DNA of 64,000 nucleotides from Blastobasis lacticolella (Eukaryota > Arthropoda > Insecta > Lepidoptera > Blastobasidae): the NCBI GenBank assembly GCA_905147135.1, contig LR990056.1:1436001-1500000 (forward strand), given 5' to 3'. The notes under the pieces were generated by a model that searched no databases, was not told the origin of the DNA, and worked only from the letters and a program-made list of their open reading frames with translations. The position numbers and the translations under genes were made by a program. Positions 59,001 to 64,000 of the stretch are shown in pieces; positions within the stretch are counted from its first letter, which is position 1, and each line of letters opens with the position of its first letter.

Positions 59001-59267
59001 GGGGAATGCACCCATTGCCCCCCTCCGTAGATGCGCGCCTGATTATAAATGCTAAAGCCCCTAGCCACTAGGGAATGAAAAAAGAGTCGATGCCGTCGTA
59101 AACCTGGTCCTTCCCCCTAAGGTGAACCACGCGGTGCTGGTGTCCCGCGAGGCGGTGAAGTACGGCAAGTGCGTGGTGATCGGGCTGCAGAGCACGGGCG
59201 AGGCGCGCACGCTGGACCAGCTGGAGCGCGACGACGGCGAGCTCACCGACTTCGTCTCCACCGCCAA
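35008..59267 (+). CDS. sno: strawberry notch (SBNO family), N-terminal 14 coding exons; continues beyond window
   Basis: Fourteen exons join in phase to give residues 1-621. The start is [20 protein letters not shown], followed by an acidic and Gly/Ala-rich region. [20 protein letters not shown] and an acidic [10 protein letters not shown] segment follow. The helicase-like ATPase begins at [15 protein letters not shown], with P-loop [10 protein letters not shown] (about 283-292), Walker [10 protein letters not shown] (399-407) and SAT motif [10 protein letters not shown] (437-446), then [17 protein letters not shown]. These are hallmarks of SBNO proteins, nuclear DExD/H-box-like regulators first described as Notch-pathway and EGFR-linked factors in flies. 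The helicase C domain must lie past 64000. Intron 14 contains a nested minus-strand gene. Identity is firm; start and exon 5 acceptor are inferred. Confidence 0.93.
35011..35985 (+). other. sno intron 1
   Basis: 975 bp, AT-rich. No repeat or exon is recognised. Confidence 0.5.
35986..36082 (+). CDS. sno: sno exon 2 (residues 2-33)
   Basis: The acceptor is ATGTTTTAG and the donor is GTAATA. Acidic [20 protein letters not shown] segment, ending in phase 1. Confidence 0.85.
36410..37680 (-). repeat. Five-unit tandem repeat in sno intron 2
   Basis: Long units (roughly 230-330 bp) recur, each with TTTGCCAAGATTTTAACATC, a CCATGTGGTCTTTTGCTGAA ... CCCACATGG inverted pair, a CTTTTCCCATTATCTGGGGT block and CCTAAATCAATAATAAAA. 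Units centre near 36530, 36730, 37020, 37340 and 37600; the last is shortened. The open frames within are by-products. Confidence 0.8.
37790..37840 (+). mobile_element. Retroposon fragment family F, copy 2
   Basis: GGCAAACAAGCTTACGCCCT then GCCTGATGGAAAGCAGTCAC; same family as 13310-13400. Confidence 0.5.
38050..38148 (+). CDS. sno: sno exon 3 (residues 34-66)
   Basis: The acceptor is GATTTGTAG and the donor is GTAAGC. Encodes [20 protein letters not shown] and [11 protein letters not shown]. It enters and leaves in phase 1. Confidence 0.85.
38871..38978 (+). CDS. sno: sno exon 4 (residues 67-102)
   Basis: The acceptor is TATGTCACAG and the donor is GTAAGA. Reads [20 protein letters not shown] and [14 protein letters not shown]. 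Confidence 0.85.
40000..40735 (+). pseudogene. Decayed non-LTR reverse transcriptase, C-terminal part
   Basis: Pieces in several frames: [20 protein letters not shown] with [11 protein letters not shown]; then '[16 protein letters not shown]'; then [20 protein letters not shown]; then [20 protein letters not shown]; then [20 protein letters not shown] and HDLIPPA. This is the post-catalytic part of a jockey/CR1-like RT. Stops (40329, 40495) and frameshifts show it is inactive. Confidence 0.8.
40781..40999. mobile_element. MITE family N, intact copy (50-bp TIRs)
   Basis: 219 bp from ACACATTCCTAAATTCAGCG to its near-perfect complement (CGCTGAATTTAGGATTGTGT). The arms pair over about 50 bp. The best copy of the family. 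Confidence 0.85.
41478..41500. repeat. (TC)n microsatellite
   Basis: About eleven CT dinucleotides in a pyrimidine-rich stretch. Confidence 0.8.
41729..41845. repeat. Direct tandem duplication
   Basis: Two ~60-bp copies of 'ctacccactctttctca' through 'attacggttaaggcttct', differing at a few bases. Confidence 0.8.
42031..42123 (+). CDS. sno: sno exon 5 (residues 103-133), acceptor ambiguous
   Basis: GC-rich exon reading [20 protein letters not shown] and ASLLAQ, with donor GTGAGT. The acceptor is CTGACAG (42030). An alternative AG at 42045 keeps the same phase and would drop five residues. Confidence 0.75.
42259..42460. mobile_element. MITE family P, complete copy
   Basis: Ends ACGTAACGCTGTGGACAACA and TGTTGGCAACAGGGTTACGT, with paired CTGATTTCAATGATTGAAAT and ATTATTGAAATCAGAGAA inside. 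A damaged copy lies at 18100-18254. Confidence 0.8.
42751..42900 (+). mobile_element. SINE-like family E, long copy
   Basis: CATTTGACTGCCATCTCACC, GTGACGATGCTGCCGAAGAT and GTTCCATTCCTTAGCCGTAC; matches 48550-48715 over most of its length. Confidence 0.65.
43080..43260. mobile_element. RTE-like retrotransposon tail
   Basis: GACCCGGCGCGACTTCGTTC, then AAACCCGCATCAAAATCCGT with TGCGTAGTTTCAAAGATTTA, a block widely seen at arthropod non-LTR retrotransposon 3' ends. Confidence 0.55.
43305..43533 (-). mobile_element. tRNA-derived SINE family I, copy 2 (full)
   Basis: The minus strand starts ACGACCTGAGTGGTTCAGTG (A-box-like) and has GGTCCCGGGTTCGATTCCTG (B box). The body continues to the AGCCCCAAAGTAAGC / CGCCATCT block. 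The best copy of the family. Confidence 0.82.
43927..44037. mobile_element. MITE family O, internally deleted copy
   Basis: Begins GTAGC, jumps to GGGATTCTGAATAACAG (matching 5351 onward) and keeps the full right end CATTGTGAATACGGCTAC. Confidence 0.75.
44076..44107. repeat. Perfect 32-bp palindrome without spacer
   Basis: GCAGATTTCTTCAGTC is followed at once by its exact reverse complement GACTGAAGAAATCTGC. Confidence 0.9.
45895..46035 (-). mobile_element. Retroposon fragment family F, copy 3
   Basis: GGGTGATGCCCCTGGTATTG, ATAGGCTGCGGTGATTGCTT and ACCATCAGGCAGGCCGTAAG; same as 59650-59755. Confidence 0.65.
46279..46417. mobile_element. MITE family B, copy 3
   Basis: CTGCACAAGTGTGCTCTCGC at the left and GTCGCGGGCACACTTGTGAT at the right, with the internal ATCTCTTTCATCTTAGTATT shared with the copy at 1234-1800. 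Confidence 0.7.
46500..46745. mobile_element. MITE family C copy interrupted by a family E repeat
   Basis: Left end ACTAGATGTCGCC...AAGGTCTTGTCACGTCAAAA and right end GACAACAGACCTTATTCGCC...TGCCATCTAGT are inverted. A family E segment (TATTTGACTGCCATCTCACC, about 46563-46640) lies between them. Confidence 0.6.
46830..47060 (-). mobile_element. SINE family J body (reverse), without tRNA head
   Basis: The minus strand contains TTATGTACATTAGCTGAACA, ATCGTGATGAAACCTGCACA and GTCACAGGGCCACGGAGGTC, matching 56827-57210. Confidence 0.65.
47447..47610 (+). CDS. sno: sno exon 6 (residues 134-188)
   Basis: The acceptor is CACCCGCAG and the donor is GTGAGT. Encodes [40 protein letters not shown] and MWAVDK. 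Confidence 0.92.
47633..47790 (+). pseudogene. RTE-like RT C-terminal remnant in sno intron 6
   Basis: Reads [20 protein letters not shown] with QHWAPFG, after a GRASHKVGP-like stretch. The RAQDRxxWRS(M/L)EEAYxQQW motif is the usual end of lepidopteran RTE-type RT proteins. Confidence 0.65.
47918..47990 (+). CDS. sno: sno exon 7 (residues 189-212)
   Basis: The acceptor is TTCCTGCAG and the donor is GTAAGT. Acidic [20 protein letters not shown] then MPTK, the linker before the helicase domain. Confidence 0.92.
48210..48390. mobile_element. Short inverted-repeat element
   Basis: GGGTCTATTTTTCAATCCTC at about 48213 pairs with GAGGATTGAAAAATCGGCCC at about 48368; ATAAAACATATCAG and ATACATTTTATC flank internally. 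Confidence 0.65.
48550..48715 (+). mobile_element. SINE-like family E, copy
   Basis: GCCAGTCATTTGACCGCCAT, GACGATGCGGCCGAAGATGG and TTCCCTAGCCGTACGCATTA, aligned with 42751-42900. Confidence 0.65.
48749..48990. mobile_element. Dispersed repeat family Q, copy 2
   Basis: Shares 'atctttcaatcgtc' and GGAAAGTAGGAAGGAAACAC with 19495-19680. This copy ends in the 34-bp hairpin at 48882-48970. Confidence 0.65.
48882..48970. repeat. Inverted repeat, 34-bp arms, 21-base loop
   Basis: Arms 48882-48915 and 48937-48970 pair over 34 bp with a single mismatch (core CAGACAATACCAGACAGAGC). Confidence 0.92.
49405..49528. mobile_element. Imperfect inverted-repeat element abutting sno exon 8
   Basis: CCGGATCCACACGGCAC on the left pairs imperfectly with GTGTCGTGCGGATCCAG on the right. 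The right end is about 24 bp from the exon 8 start. Confidence 0.5.
49553..49762 (+). CDS. sno: sno exon 8 (residues 213-282)
   Basis: Encodes [40 protein letters not shown] and [12 protein letters not shown]. The latter leads into the P-loop. The donor ATCG|GTGAGT is the seed of the adjoining minisatellite. Confidence 0.94.
49755..50790 (+). repeat. Minisatellite derived from the sno exon 8 splice donor
   Basis: About 30 imperfect ~33-bp units of the type CGATTCATCGGTGAGTCRTC + CCACCCTACCGGC. The genuine exon end CTCATCG|GTGAGTTATCCC matches the unit itself, and most units keep a GTGAGT or GTAAGT. Higher-order ~100-bp periods are visible at about 49955-50290 and 50345-50650. Confidence 0.9.
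50791..51277 (+). other. Rest of sno intron 8
   Basis: Unique-looking sequence with a CAGCGCCATCTATGTGCGG motif (about 51101) of the GCGCCATCT type seen elsewhere. No exon. Confidence 0.45.
51278..51453 (+). CDS. sno: sno exon 9 (residues 283-341, P-loop)
   Basis: Starts at the Walker A segment [20 protein letters not shown] and continues [20 protein letters not shown] and [10 protein letters not shown]. The donor is GTCAGT. Confidence 0.95.
52339..52503 (+). CDS. sno: sno exon 10 (residues 342-396)
   Basis: [32 protein letters not shown], and [15 protein letters not shown]. The donor GTATCC after GGGGTC is weak but gives the conserved DGV|IVFDECH join. Confidence 0.93.
52520..53880 (+). 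repeat. G-rich 67-bp minisatellite in sno intron 10
   Basis: About 19 units built from GGCGGGGGTGGCTGGGTGTC, ACGGTCGAATGAGGTGTTTT and ATGGTGGGTCGGGGTTGGGC. The spacing is exactly 67 bp where checked (52987 to 53054). It begins within about 20 bp of the exon 10 donor. The sense strand has frequent G runs. Confidence 0.92.
52708..52770 (+). repeat. Duplicate of the sno exon 10 3' end and donor
   Basis: CTCAAGCAGCTGCTGCAGTG and the following GGTGCGG...GGGGTCGT..CCTTTTG repeat 52458-52520 almost exactly, 250 bp downstream and inside the minisatellite. The copied donor reads GTGTCC rather than GTATCC. Confidence 0.9.
53981..54190. mobile_element. MITE family N, copy 3
   Basis: Core AAAATAAGGTCCATTTTTGT and its inverted partner AAAAATGGACCTTATTCTAT are clear. 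It ends about 90 bp before sno exon 11. Confidence 0.75.
54282..54523 (+). CDS. sno: sno exon 11 (residues 397-476, DECH and SAT motifs)
   Basis: [51 protein letters not shown] and [13 protein letters not shown]. The donor is GTAGGT, phase 2. Confidence 0.95.
54524..55441 (+). other. sno intron 11
   Basis: 0.92 kb, AT-rich, with no repeat family or exon recognised. Confidence 0.45.
55442..55595 (+). CDS. sno: sno exon 12 (residues 477-528)
   Basis: The acceptor is TTCGTCGCAG and the donor is [46 protein letters not shown], and ETYDKSVAL. Confidence 0.94.
55650..55735 (-). mobile_element. RTE-like tail fragment
   Basis: The minus strand has GGAAAGCACAGGACCGGCTT, GGAGGCCTATGCCCAGCAGT and GGGTGTCTTCTGGCTGA, the familiar 3' end of lepidopteran RTE elements. 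Confidence 0.6.
56411..56552. mobile_element. MITE family C, copy
   Basis: Starts AGATGGCTGTAGTGAGAAGT and ends CGTCTCACTAGCGCCATCT, an inverted pair. The middle (TGCTGTGCTATTGGACACAA) matches 662-814. Confidence 0.7.
56827..57210 (+). mobile_element. tRNA-derived SINE family J with full head
   Basis: The head GCGTCGGTGGCCGAGCGGTT ... GGTCTCGGGTTCGAATCCCG has good A and B boxes and a CGT anticodon loop (Thr-like), but the acceptor stem pairs poorly, so it is a SINE head and not a working tRNA gene. The body (ATCGTGATGAAACCTGCACG) recurs in reverse at 46830-47060. Confidence 0.8.
57306..57440 (+). CDS. sno: sno exon 13 (residues 529-573)
   Basis: The acceptor is ATCTTTCGCAG and the donor is [50 protein letters not shown]. 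Confidence 0.94.
57615..58290. mobile_element. Inverted-repeat element family H, interrupted by a retroposon
   Basis: Aligns with 21448-21980 on both sides of the insert at 57862-58096. It also gained a short (ATAA)n expansion at 57728-57753. Confidence 0.7.
57862..58096 (+). mobile_element. Poly-A retroposon family G with 5-bp target duplication
   Basis: 235 bp ending TGCCTACCGTATGACATAAA then a long A run. GAACA flanks both sides (57857-57861 and 58097-58101); the empty site is preserved at about 21633 (CACACGAACAGCTGATTAGA). Confidence 0.88.
58381..59044. mobile_element. Repeat element with GAGCGAGCGAAGCGAGC units
   Basis: CAGGCGCGGATCCAGGATTT at the left and GTAGATGCGCGCCTG at the right suggest weak inverted ends; GGGGGGGAATGCACCCATTGCCCCCCT is a strong small hairpin near 58999. 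Inside are about five copies of TGAGCGAGCGAAGCGAGCTC (near 58530, 58555, 58629, 58826, 58910). It ends about 77 bp before sno exon 14. Confidence 0.6.
59122..59267 (+). CDS. sno: sno exon 14 (residues 574-621), last exon seen
   Basis: The acceptor is CCCCCTAAG and the donor is GTTAGT in phase 2. Encodes [31 protein letters not shown] and [10 protein letters not shown]. The next exon was not found before 64000. Confidence 0.93.
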
Positions 59268-59387
59268 GTTAGTGCCGGCTGCCCAGTGCACACGACTGCT
59301 TGTACACTTGTTTCTTGTTTATAGTACACCCGGACCCGGCGCGTGACCCGGGAAACGATTGAAGATGAGGTTGGCAAACAGGGGGTC

Positions 59388-59590
59388 TAAAAAGGCCACA
59401 TTAGCGTTTCATATTATGATTCATATTAATGTGTGACAAAGTTATCTACAGCGTCGCTGTTGTTGACAATGACATGACAATTCAAAATGGCGTCACTTAG
59501 TTCCAGTACTGGCCACCTGATCAGATAAGTTTGAAGTAGTCTAATATGAATCATAATATGAAATGCGAATGTGGCCTTTTTAGACCCCCA
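59388..59590. mobile_element. Inverted-repeat element
   Basis: GGGTCTAAAAAGGCCACATT at about 59382 pairs with AATGTGGCCTTTTTAGACCC (read as 'gaatgtggcctttttagaccc') at about 59567; CATATTATGATTCATATTA pairs with TAATATGAATCATAATATG inside. About 205 bp. Confidence 0.8.
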
Positions 59591-59649
59591 GGAGAGAGAG
59601 GTGGCGATTGCTCCCGACAAGAGTCACTTAAATAATTAGGTCTTTACGG

Positions 59650-59755
59650 GGTCGCAACGCATGGGTGATGCCCCTGGTATTGCAAACGTCTATAGGCTGC
59701 GGTGACTGCTTACCATCAGGCAGGCCGCAAGCTTGTCTGCCACCTTAGTGGTATA
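59650..59755 (-). mobile_element. Retroposon fragment family F, copy 4
   Basis: GGTGATGCCCCTGGTATTGC, AGGCTGCGGTGACTGCTTAC and CCACCTTAGTGGTATAAAAA. Ends in an A run. Confidence 0.65.
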
Positions 59756-59769
59756 AAAAAAAAGTGTTT

Positions 59770-59999
59770 CTATTCACACAGCGCCATCTAGCCCCAAACT
59801 AAGCAAATCTTGTACTATGGGTGCTAGCTAACTGATATACTATTTATATACTTTTAAATACATACTTATTATACATAGAACACCCAGACCCGTAACAGAA
59901 ATTAAAATTCATCATTTAAAATTTCTGCTCGGCCGGGTATCGAACCCGGGACCTCTTGCGTGGCTGTCTGGCATGGTGACCTGAACCACTCAGGTCGTC
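59770..59999 (-). mobile_element. tRNA-derived SINE family I, copy 3
   Basis: CACAGCGCCATCTAGCCCCA on the left and the tRNA-like head (minus GACCTGAGTGGTTCAGG..., GGTCCCGGGTTCGATACCCG) on the right. Nearly the same extent as 43305-43533. Confidence 0.8.
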
Positions 60000-60922
60000 T
60001 AAATATATGATGATGATGACGACAGACAAACAGGCAAGCGGGCCACCTGATGGAAAGTGGTCATTTTTTGAATGAATGACTGATTTATTGCTTTAAAACG
60101 TGGTACATCGCCGTCGTTGGACATCAGCAACACCAGGGAAGTTACCAAAGCGTTGTCCGCTTCTGAAGAGACCTTTTGAACGATTCCATAACAATTGTCG
60201 TAGAATATAATAACCGCTTTGGTAGACGTGTTCTGTAGTGAAGCCATGTTTGAGCAAACGTAGTGTGGGACATTCAGCAACGATCTGCACAAAATGGCAG
60301 GCAGTGACTGGATGCCAAACTGAGGACCGGTTTAAGAGGATCACTTTGGGAGAGGCCTATGTCAACAGTAGACAGCGTAGGCTAATGAATCGTAGCTGTT
60401 ATGGGCGACAGTTACCGCTTACCATCAATCAGGTAGGCTGTGTACTCGTTTGTCACTGCGATGCCTAAAAAAATATGGTATCGGGCGTTTTTAAAAGAAA
60501 ATAGTCAGGTACTTGACTGCTATCTCACCTGATGTTTAGTGCAGATGCAGATGCAGTCTACGATGGAGCATACCTGTCTATTATATATCTATTTACATCA
60601 AGTTGTAGCGCACAGGAAACAAATTCGCGGGACTTCATAATACTTTGATCCTAAATAATGAATATTTAGCTTTGTATCACTTGTCAATGGCTTGCCGCAC
60701 TCACAAAACAACACTATTACAAGTAAACCTCGACTCGTATTTAGTTTGTATAAGTTTTGTTAAACTTAGACTTGGCTTGGCTCTGCCTTAGTCAGGTAAA
60801 AACGTAAAAATCAATAGACAGGCATCTAGCAAAATAGTAGATTATTTTAATTTTAAAATTACAATTAAAATCAACAATTATTAATCATCTATACAAAACA
60901 AAACACTGTCATTTATCATTCG

Positions 60923-63154
60923 CTAACGCTTTTTCCTTTTACTTGGAACGTTGCTTCGAAGTTGCATATCTTTCAAGTTGACCTTTTCGATCGGTCTTAT
61001 TTTACTCAACTCCCGCGCAAGGCGCGCCATCGTATCCAAGTTGCATTTGTTCGGGTTCTCGCTGAAGAATCTGTTTAGTCTGCGAAATTCATCGTTCAAC
61101 GCTTTAAGAGCTGTCTCATACTTCACTCTTGTTGGCTGCAAAGATGTGCTAGCTTCGTTGTCATCAACATTAATAGGAAGGCTAACTTCACGTACGACAA
61201 CATCGTTCTCTGCCTCGTCCTCTAAAGGGTCGCAATTTTCCCTCTTCACGTCTAAATAGTACCAACTCTCTGATGGAGTGGAATCGCTCGTTGGTTCATC
61301 GTCGTAACATCCATCGTTGGCGTCGTATGCTATTTCTTCAGCGTCGTCGTTGTCTAGGTTCTGTAGTTCGTTCGAATCTGGCTTGATGGCGCATTTGTCA
61401 TCTATATCGTCTGCTAGCTTTAGCAATATAGCTCTGTCATCCTCTGTCAAGTGTGGCAACTTCATAGCTTCGACGTCGACCGTGTTGACTATGGCGCATA
61501 GGTGCTCGCAGAAACTACCCTTTTTTCCACTCGAGCAGTCGCAGAGCATAGTGTCTGTTCGGAAATATTTCTTCATCCTCGGCTGGCTTTCCAGCATGTA
61601 TTCGTACTCGCTGATCCTTCTAACGTCGGAACCGAAGCCCAATACTTCCTTCGCTTGCGGAAGGAATTTCGTATACAGTGCGGTGATGTTCGCTTCCTTG
61701 GCGATACTGGCAAATATCCGTCGATTGTGATTCTCCAGTATCTTAGCCACGACGTCGACTAAAACGCAAACGTTGAATCCTTTGCACCGCTTCAGTACAA
61801 ACTCTTTGGTGAACCGTATAGACGCGTCGACCAAACTGTTCTGTTTGTCCGCGTCTAGAAACAACATCCATTGCTGTCTTTTCTGCCATAATTCCTTCAC
61901 GTATTCGCGTAGATTTTGGCCGTAGGTCTTGCAACCGTCTTCAAGTAGTTCAGCGTACGCTTTCTCTGCAGTCTCTACACTCTCCGCGAATACCACAGAT
62001 TTAATCATAGCCATTATACTGTGACGTTTCTTACTAGGTACTTTGTTTTCTTCGTCGTTGAGCCAGCGCCAGGCCGCGATAAAAATCGAATTCCGTGAAG
62101 TCATCACTTGGAATCGCTCAGCGAAGGGAGCCATTTCTATTGGGTTGTCGGTATCATTAATGACGACAATACTGGGTTCGAAGTCTTCGTTGAATGATAA
62201 AGACAATTTTAAGCCCTGAAACTGAGGCGTATTCCCTTGACACAAGTCGCAAGCAATAGGGAGGGCTCCGAACTTCGTCGGCACGTAGACGAATGTCACG
62301 AACGGCCCGTTCGGAAGCCGAGTGGTGTCGATGAGCACGCAGTCTGCATTGAACGTAGCCAGTACGCGTTTCATGGACGGCGTCACTACCCTCACACTTT
62401 CCTCGTCACATTGGAAGTTTACTGCATAATTGTCGAGCTCTAATTCTTGCTTCTTGATCTCCATAAACGTATTGTAGTCTAAACACTCCGCGCCGATTCT
62501 CTTCCACTTATTGTACACGTACATGACGTGCCGGAGAGTGGGGTTGATGGTGGCGTTGGACATCCGTTCGGATCCTTCGCCGTATCTATCTGTCAGTGTC
62601 AATTCGTGATAGTATTTGGCGGCGGCGGGCGTACAACCCGCAGCGAAGTATCGCTCGTAAACTCGATCCGTATCGGTAGTACTTTTTAGCAAATTGAACG
62701 CTTCACGCGACCGAACCTTGTGGGTGTGGTTGAAGTCTATGGAAATGGTCAAGTTCAAACCCTCTTTCAGTAGCGGGTCGTTCTTTATGGTGTTTTTGTT
62801 GATGAACTTCAAACGGAAATCGACCCGCGCTCGGCAGCCCTGGTTGCGGCTGTCGTAGTCCTGCTGCTTCTTCTTGTTCAACGACGAACGGTGGCACACG
62901 TATATTTTCCTGTACAACAAACGCTTCAGTTTCGGGAAACAGTACCGCACGATCCAAGTGGTCGCCGTGAACTTTGAGAATTTGCCGATCCAGTCCGCTG
63001 AGTATTGGTTGTAGAACTCCATCGTCCGATCGGCGGCCGCTTTGCATTTCAATGTCGCGGTGAACTTTTCCGGCGACACGAAGTCAAACTTGATGATTTT
63101 CGCTTCGGTCGATATTTCTTGCAGATGATTCTTCAAATCGCGTTTCGTGAACAT
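60923..63154 (-). CDS. Intronless MULE-like SWIM zinc-finger protein, 743 aa, nested in sno intron 14
   Basis: A single uninterrupted frame of 743 codons (ATG 63154, TAG 60925-60923). Residues 86-110 hold a Cys/basic segment (YVCHRSS ... GCRARVDF) like the WRKY/FAR1-type N-terminal part of Mutator-like transposases. Residues 273-307 (VLIDTTRLPNGPFVTFVYVP then GALPIACDLCQGN) and 329-347 (IVVINDTDNPIEMAPFAERF) resemble the first two catalytic blocks of a MULE DDE domain. A SWIM finger C-x-C-x8-C-x-H sits at 538-551 (CDCSSGKKGSFCEH). An acidic region (582-655) and a basic end (SKRKKR) follow. A third catalytic Glu and the usual C-x2-H block are not evident, and no flanking inverted repeats were found. 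It is either a recent MULE or, more likely, a domesticated nuclear DNA-binding protein. Family resemblance is inferred. Confidence 0.8.
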   Translation of the reverse strand: MFTKRDLKNHLQEISTEAKIIKFDFVSPEKFTATLKCKAAADRTMEFYNQYSADWIGKFSKFTATTWIVRYCFPKLKRLLYRKIYVCHRSSLNKKKQQDYDSRNQGCRARVDFRLKFINKNTIKNDPLLKEGLNLTISIDFNHTHKVRSREAFNLLKSTTDTDRVYERYFAAGCTPAAAKYYHELTLTDRYGEGSERMSNATINPTLRHVMYVYNKWKRIGAECLDYNTFMEIKKQELELDNYAVNFQCDEESVRVVTPSMKRVLATFNADCVLIDTTRLPNGPFVTFVYVPTKFGALPIACDLCQGNTPQFQGLKLSLSFNEDFEPSIVVINDTDNPIEMAPFAERFQVMTSRNSIFIAAWRWLNDEENKVPSKKRHSIMAMIKSVVFAESVETAEKAYAELLEDGCKTYGQNLREYVKELWQKRQQWMLFLDADKQNSLVDASIRFTKEFVLKRCKGFNVCVLVDVVAKILENHNRRIFASIAKEANITALYTKFLPQAKEVLGFGSDVRRISEYEYMLESQPRMKKYFRTDTMLCDCSSGKKGSFCEHLCAIVNTVDVEAMKLPHLTEDDRAILLKLADDIDDKCAIKPDSNELQNLDNDDAEEIAYDANDGCYDDEPTSDSTPSESWYYLDVKRENCDPLEDEAENDVVVREVSLPINVDDNEASTSLQPTRVKYETALKALNDEFRRLNRFFSENPNKCNLDTMARLARELSKIRPIEKVNLKDMQLRSNVPSKRKKR

Positions 63155-63470
63155 TTTGCGTGATAAAAACGACCTTTATTGTAAAAAGTTACAATTTATA
63201 TCTAAAACACCGAATTACAAATGCTATATCGACTGAGAGCTCGTGCTGCGTCATTGCATTTCGTCGAATCGATGCGTAGTCTGGCACGCGGACCGGTTTG
63301 TAGTGCGCATGTGTCGTTACGTGCTGGGCCCGTACGCGATTTGGTGCGTGGAGTGGGCACAAAGCGGCCGCCAACATGGCGGAGGCGCGGTTTGACGGCG
63401 CGCCGCGCAATATGGCCGCGAGGAGTTGGCGCCAAATTTGAATTCGGAATTGCGTTCTGTTGATGCAAAG
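63155..63470 (-). promoter_or_regulatory. CpG-rich promoter-like region of the nested gene
   Basis: GC- and CpG-rich compared with its AT-rich surroundings. It includes GCCAACATGGCGGAGG and CAATATGGCCGCGAG (YY1-like ATGGCGG/ATGGCC) and GTTGGCGCCAAATTTGAA, which resembles an E2F site. It lies just upstream of the 743-residue frame. Open frames across it are composition artefacts. Confidence 0.55.
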
Positions 63471-64000
63471 TTTGACAGATACTGTTTGTTTGGAAAAGAT
63501 TTATGCTTCTTGGTATGATGCTAATTTGTGTTTACTTTATTTATTTATTTAATAGGCAAAGAAAATACATTACAGTAATTGAAAGTTACATCTTATACTT
63601 AAAAACTAGACCGCAATTCTTAATATGTACGCAAATACAGTTTAATAATAAATGTTAGGAATCTTATTTTTACAACGTTAAAAGTTTATGATTTAATAGT
63701 CGGTGTAAATAATAAAAGCCTCCACTTTTATTATTACGATGATACACGAGGAATTATCATCATATATTTAAGAGTATGGTTTTTGTCGGTGAAGCAAACG
63801 CCACTCTTCTCTCCTGTCTGCCAACCTCTTCATATCCTTATAATTCCCGGCGCTCACTTTTTCCTTCATGAGGATTTGATGTAAATCGTGTACATTTTAT
63901 TTTTGTATGCTGTTTGACATTAAGATTTTTTTTGTGCAAGTTGATGATTTTGTTCTAGTGTGATTGTGTGTTAGGATAATTAAATGGATTATGAGAGTAT
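63471..64000. other. End of window, within sno intron 14
   Basis: AT-rich. The minus strand at about 63785-63880 encodes MKEKVSAGNYKDMKRLADRR then EEWRLLHRQK, resembling the tail of a retrotransposon protein, presumably a remnant. No sno exon is seen. Confidence 0.45.

Larger units (their letters stand above)
59268..60922 (+). other. sno intron 14, first part
   Basis: Contains an inverted-repeat element (59388-59590), family F (59650-59755), SINE I (59770-59999), an RTE-like tail near 60325-60400 and a family E repeat (60505-60590). The next sno exon is not found. Confidence 0.5.

Noticed and set aside
63189..63468. Overlapping frames on both strands at the CpG-rich region
   Set aside because: Arg/Pro/Ala-biased sequences expected from CpG-rich promoter DNA, without homology signals.
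1..64000. CRISPR array, operon, or bacterial origin of the window
   Set aside because: Spliced genes, SINEs and LINEs show this is animal nuclear DNA. The tandem arrays have no unique spacers of constant length.

Overview
The window looks like insect nuclear DNA, most likely from a moth or butterfly. It has GC-rich exons in AT-rich introns, dense short inverted-repeat elements, tRNA-derived SINEs and decayed non-LTR retrotransposon tails of kinds familiar from Lepidoptera. The order is inferred and no species is claimed. All exon joins below were made by hand from splice signals and codon phase.

Layout. (1) 1-6.5 kb: no gene seen; inverted-repeat elements, a retrotransposon remnant and a small minisatellite. 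(2) 6.6-9.3 kb, minus strand: a three-exon gene for a 119-residue coiled-coil protein that resembles the kinetochore subunit SKA2. (3) 9.3-13.8 kb: intergenic, rich in repeats. (4) 13.8-33.6 kb, minus strand: a complete 11-exon gene for an arginine/serine-rich coiled-coil protein, RSRC2 (429 residues, ending in a SMAP domain). Its intron 5 holds a long, uninterrupted non-LTR retrotransposon on the opposite strand. (5) 33.6-35.0 kb: a shared divergent promoter region. (6) 35.0-59.3 kb, plus strand: the first 14 coding exons (621 residues) of strawberry notch (sno/SBNO), including the P-loop and DECH helicase motifs. The gene continues past the window. (7) 60.9-63.2 kb, minus strand: an intronless 743-residue SWIM zinc-finger protein resembling a Mutator-like transposase, inside sno intron 14, with a CpG-rich promoter-like region upstream.

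How the parts relate. RSRC2 and sno are head to head, with start codons 1.39 kb apart. RSRC2 is an RNA-processing-type RS/RD protein and sno is a nuclear helicase-like regulator, so both look like broadly expressed nuclear genes with a shared regulatory interval.

The most unusual features are at splice sites. A 5'-truncated retrotransposon sits three bases inside RSRC2 intron 5. Its 13-bp target duplication copies the exon end, and its tail now supplies intron positions +4 to +6. Separately, three introns (RSRC2 intron 9, sno introns 8 and 10) carry minisatellites that begin at or next to the 5' splice site. In two of them the repeat unit itself contains a copy of the donor. The nested SWIM/MULE-like gene is a candidate domesticated transposase.
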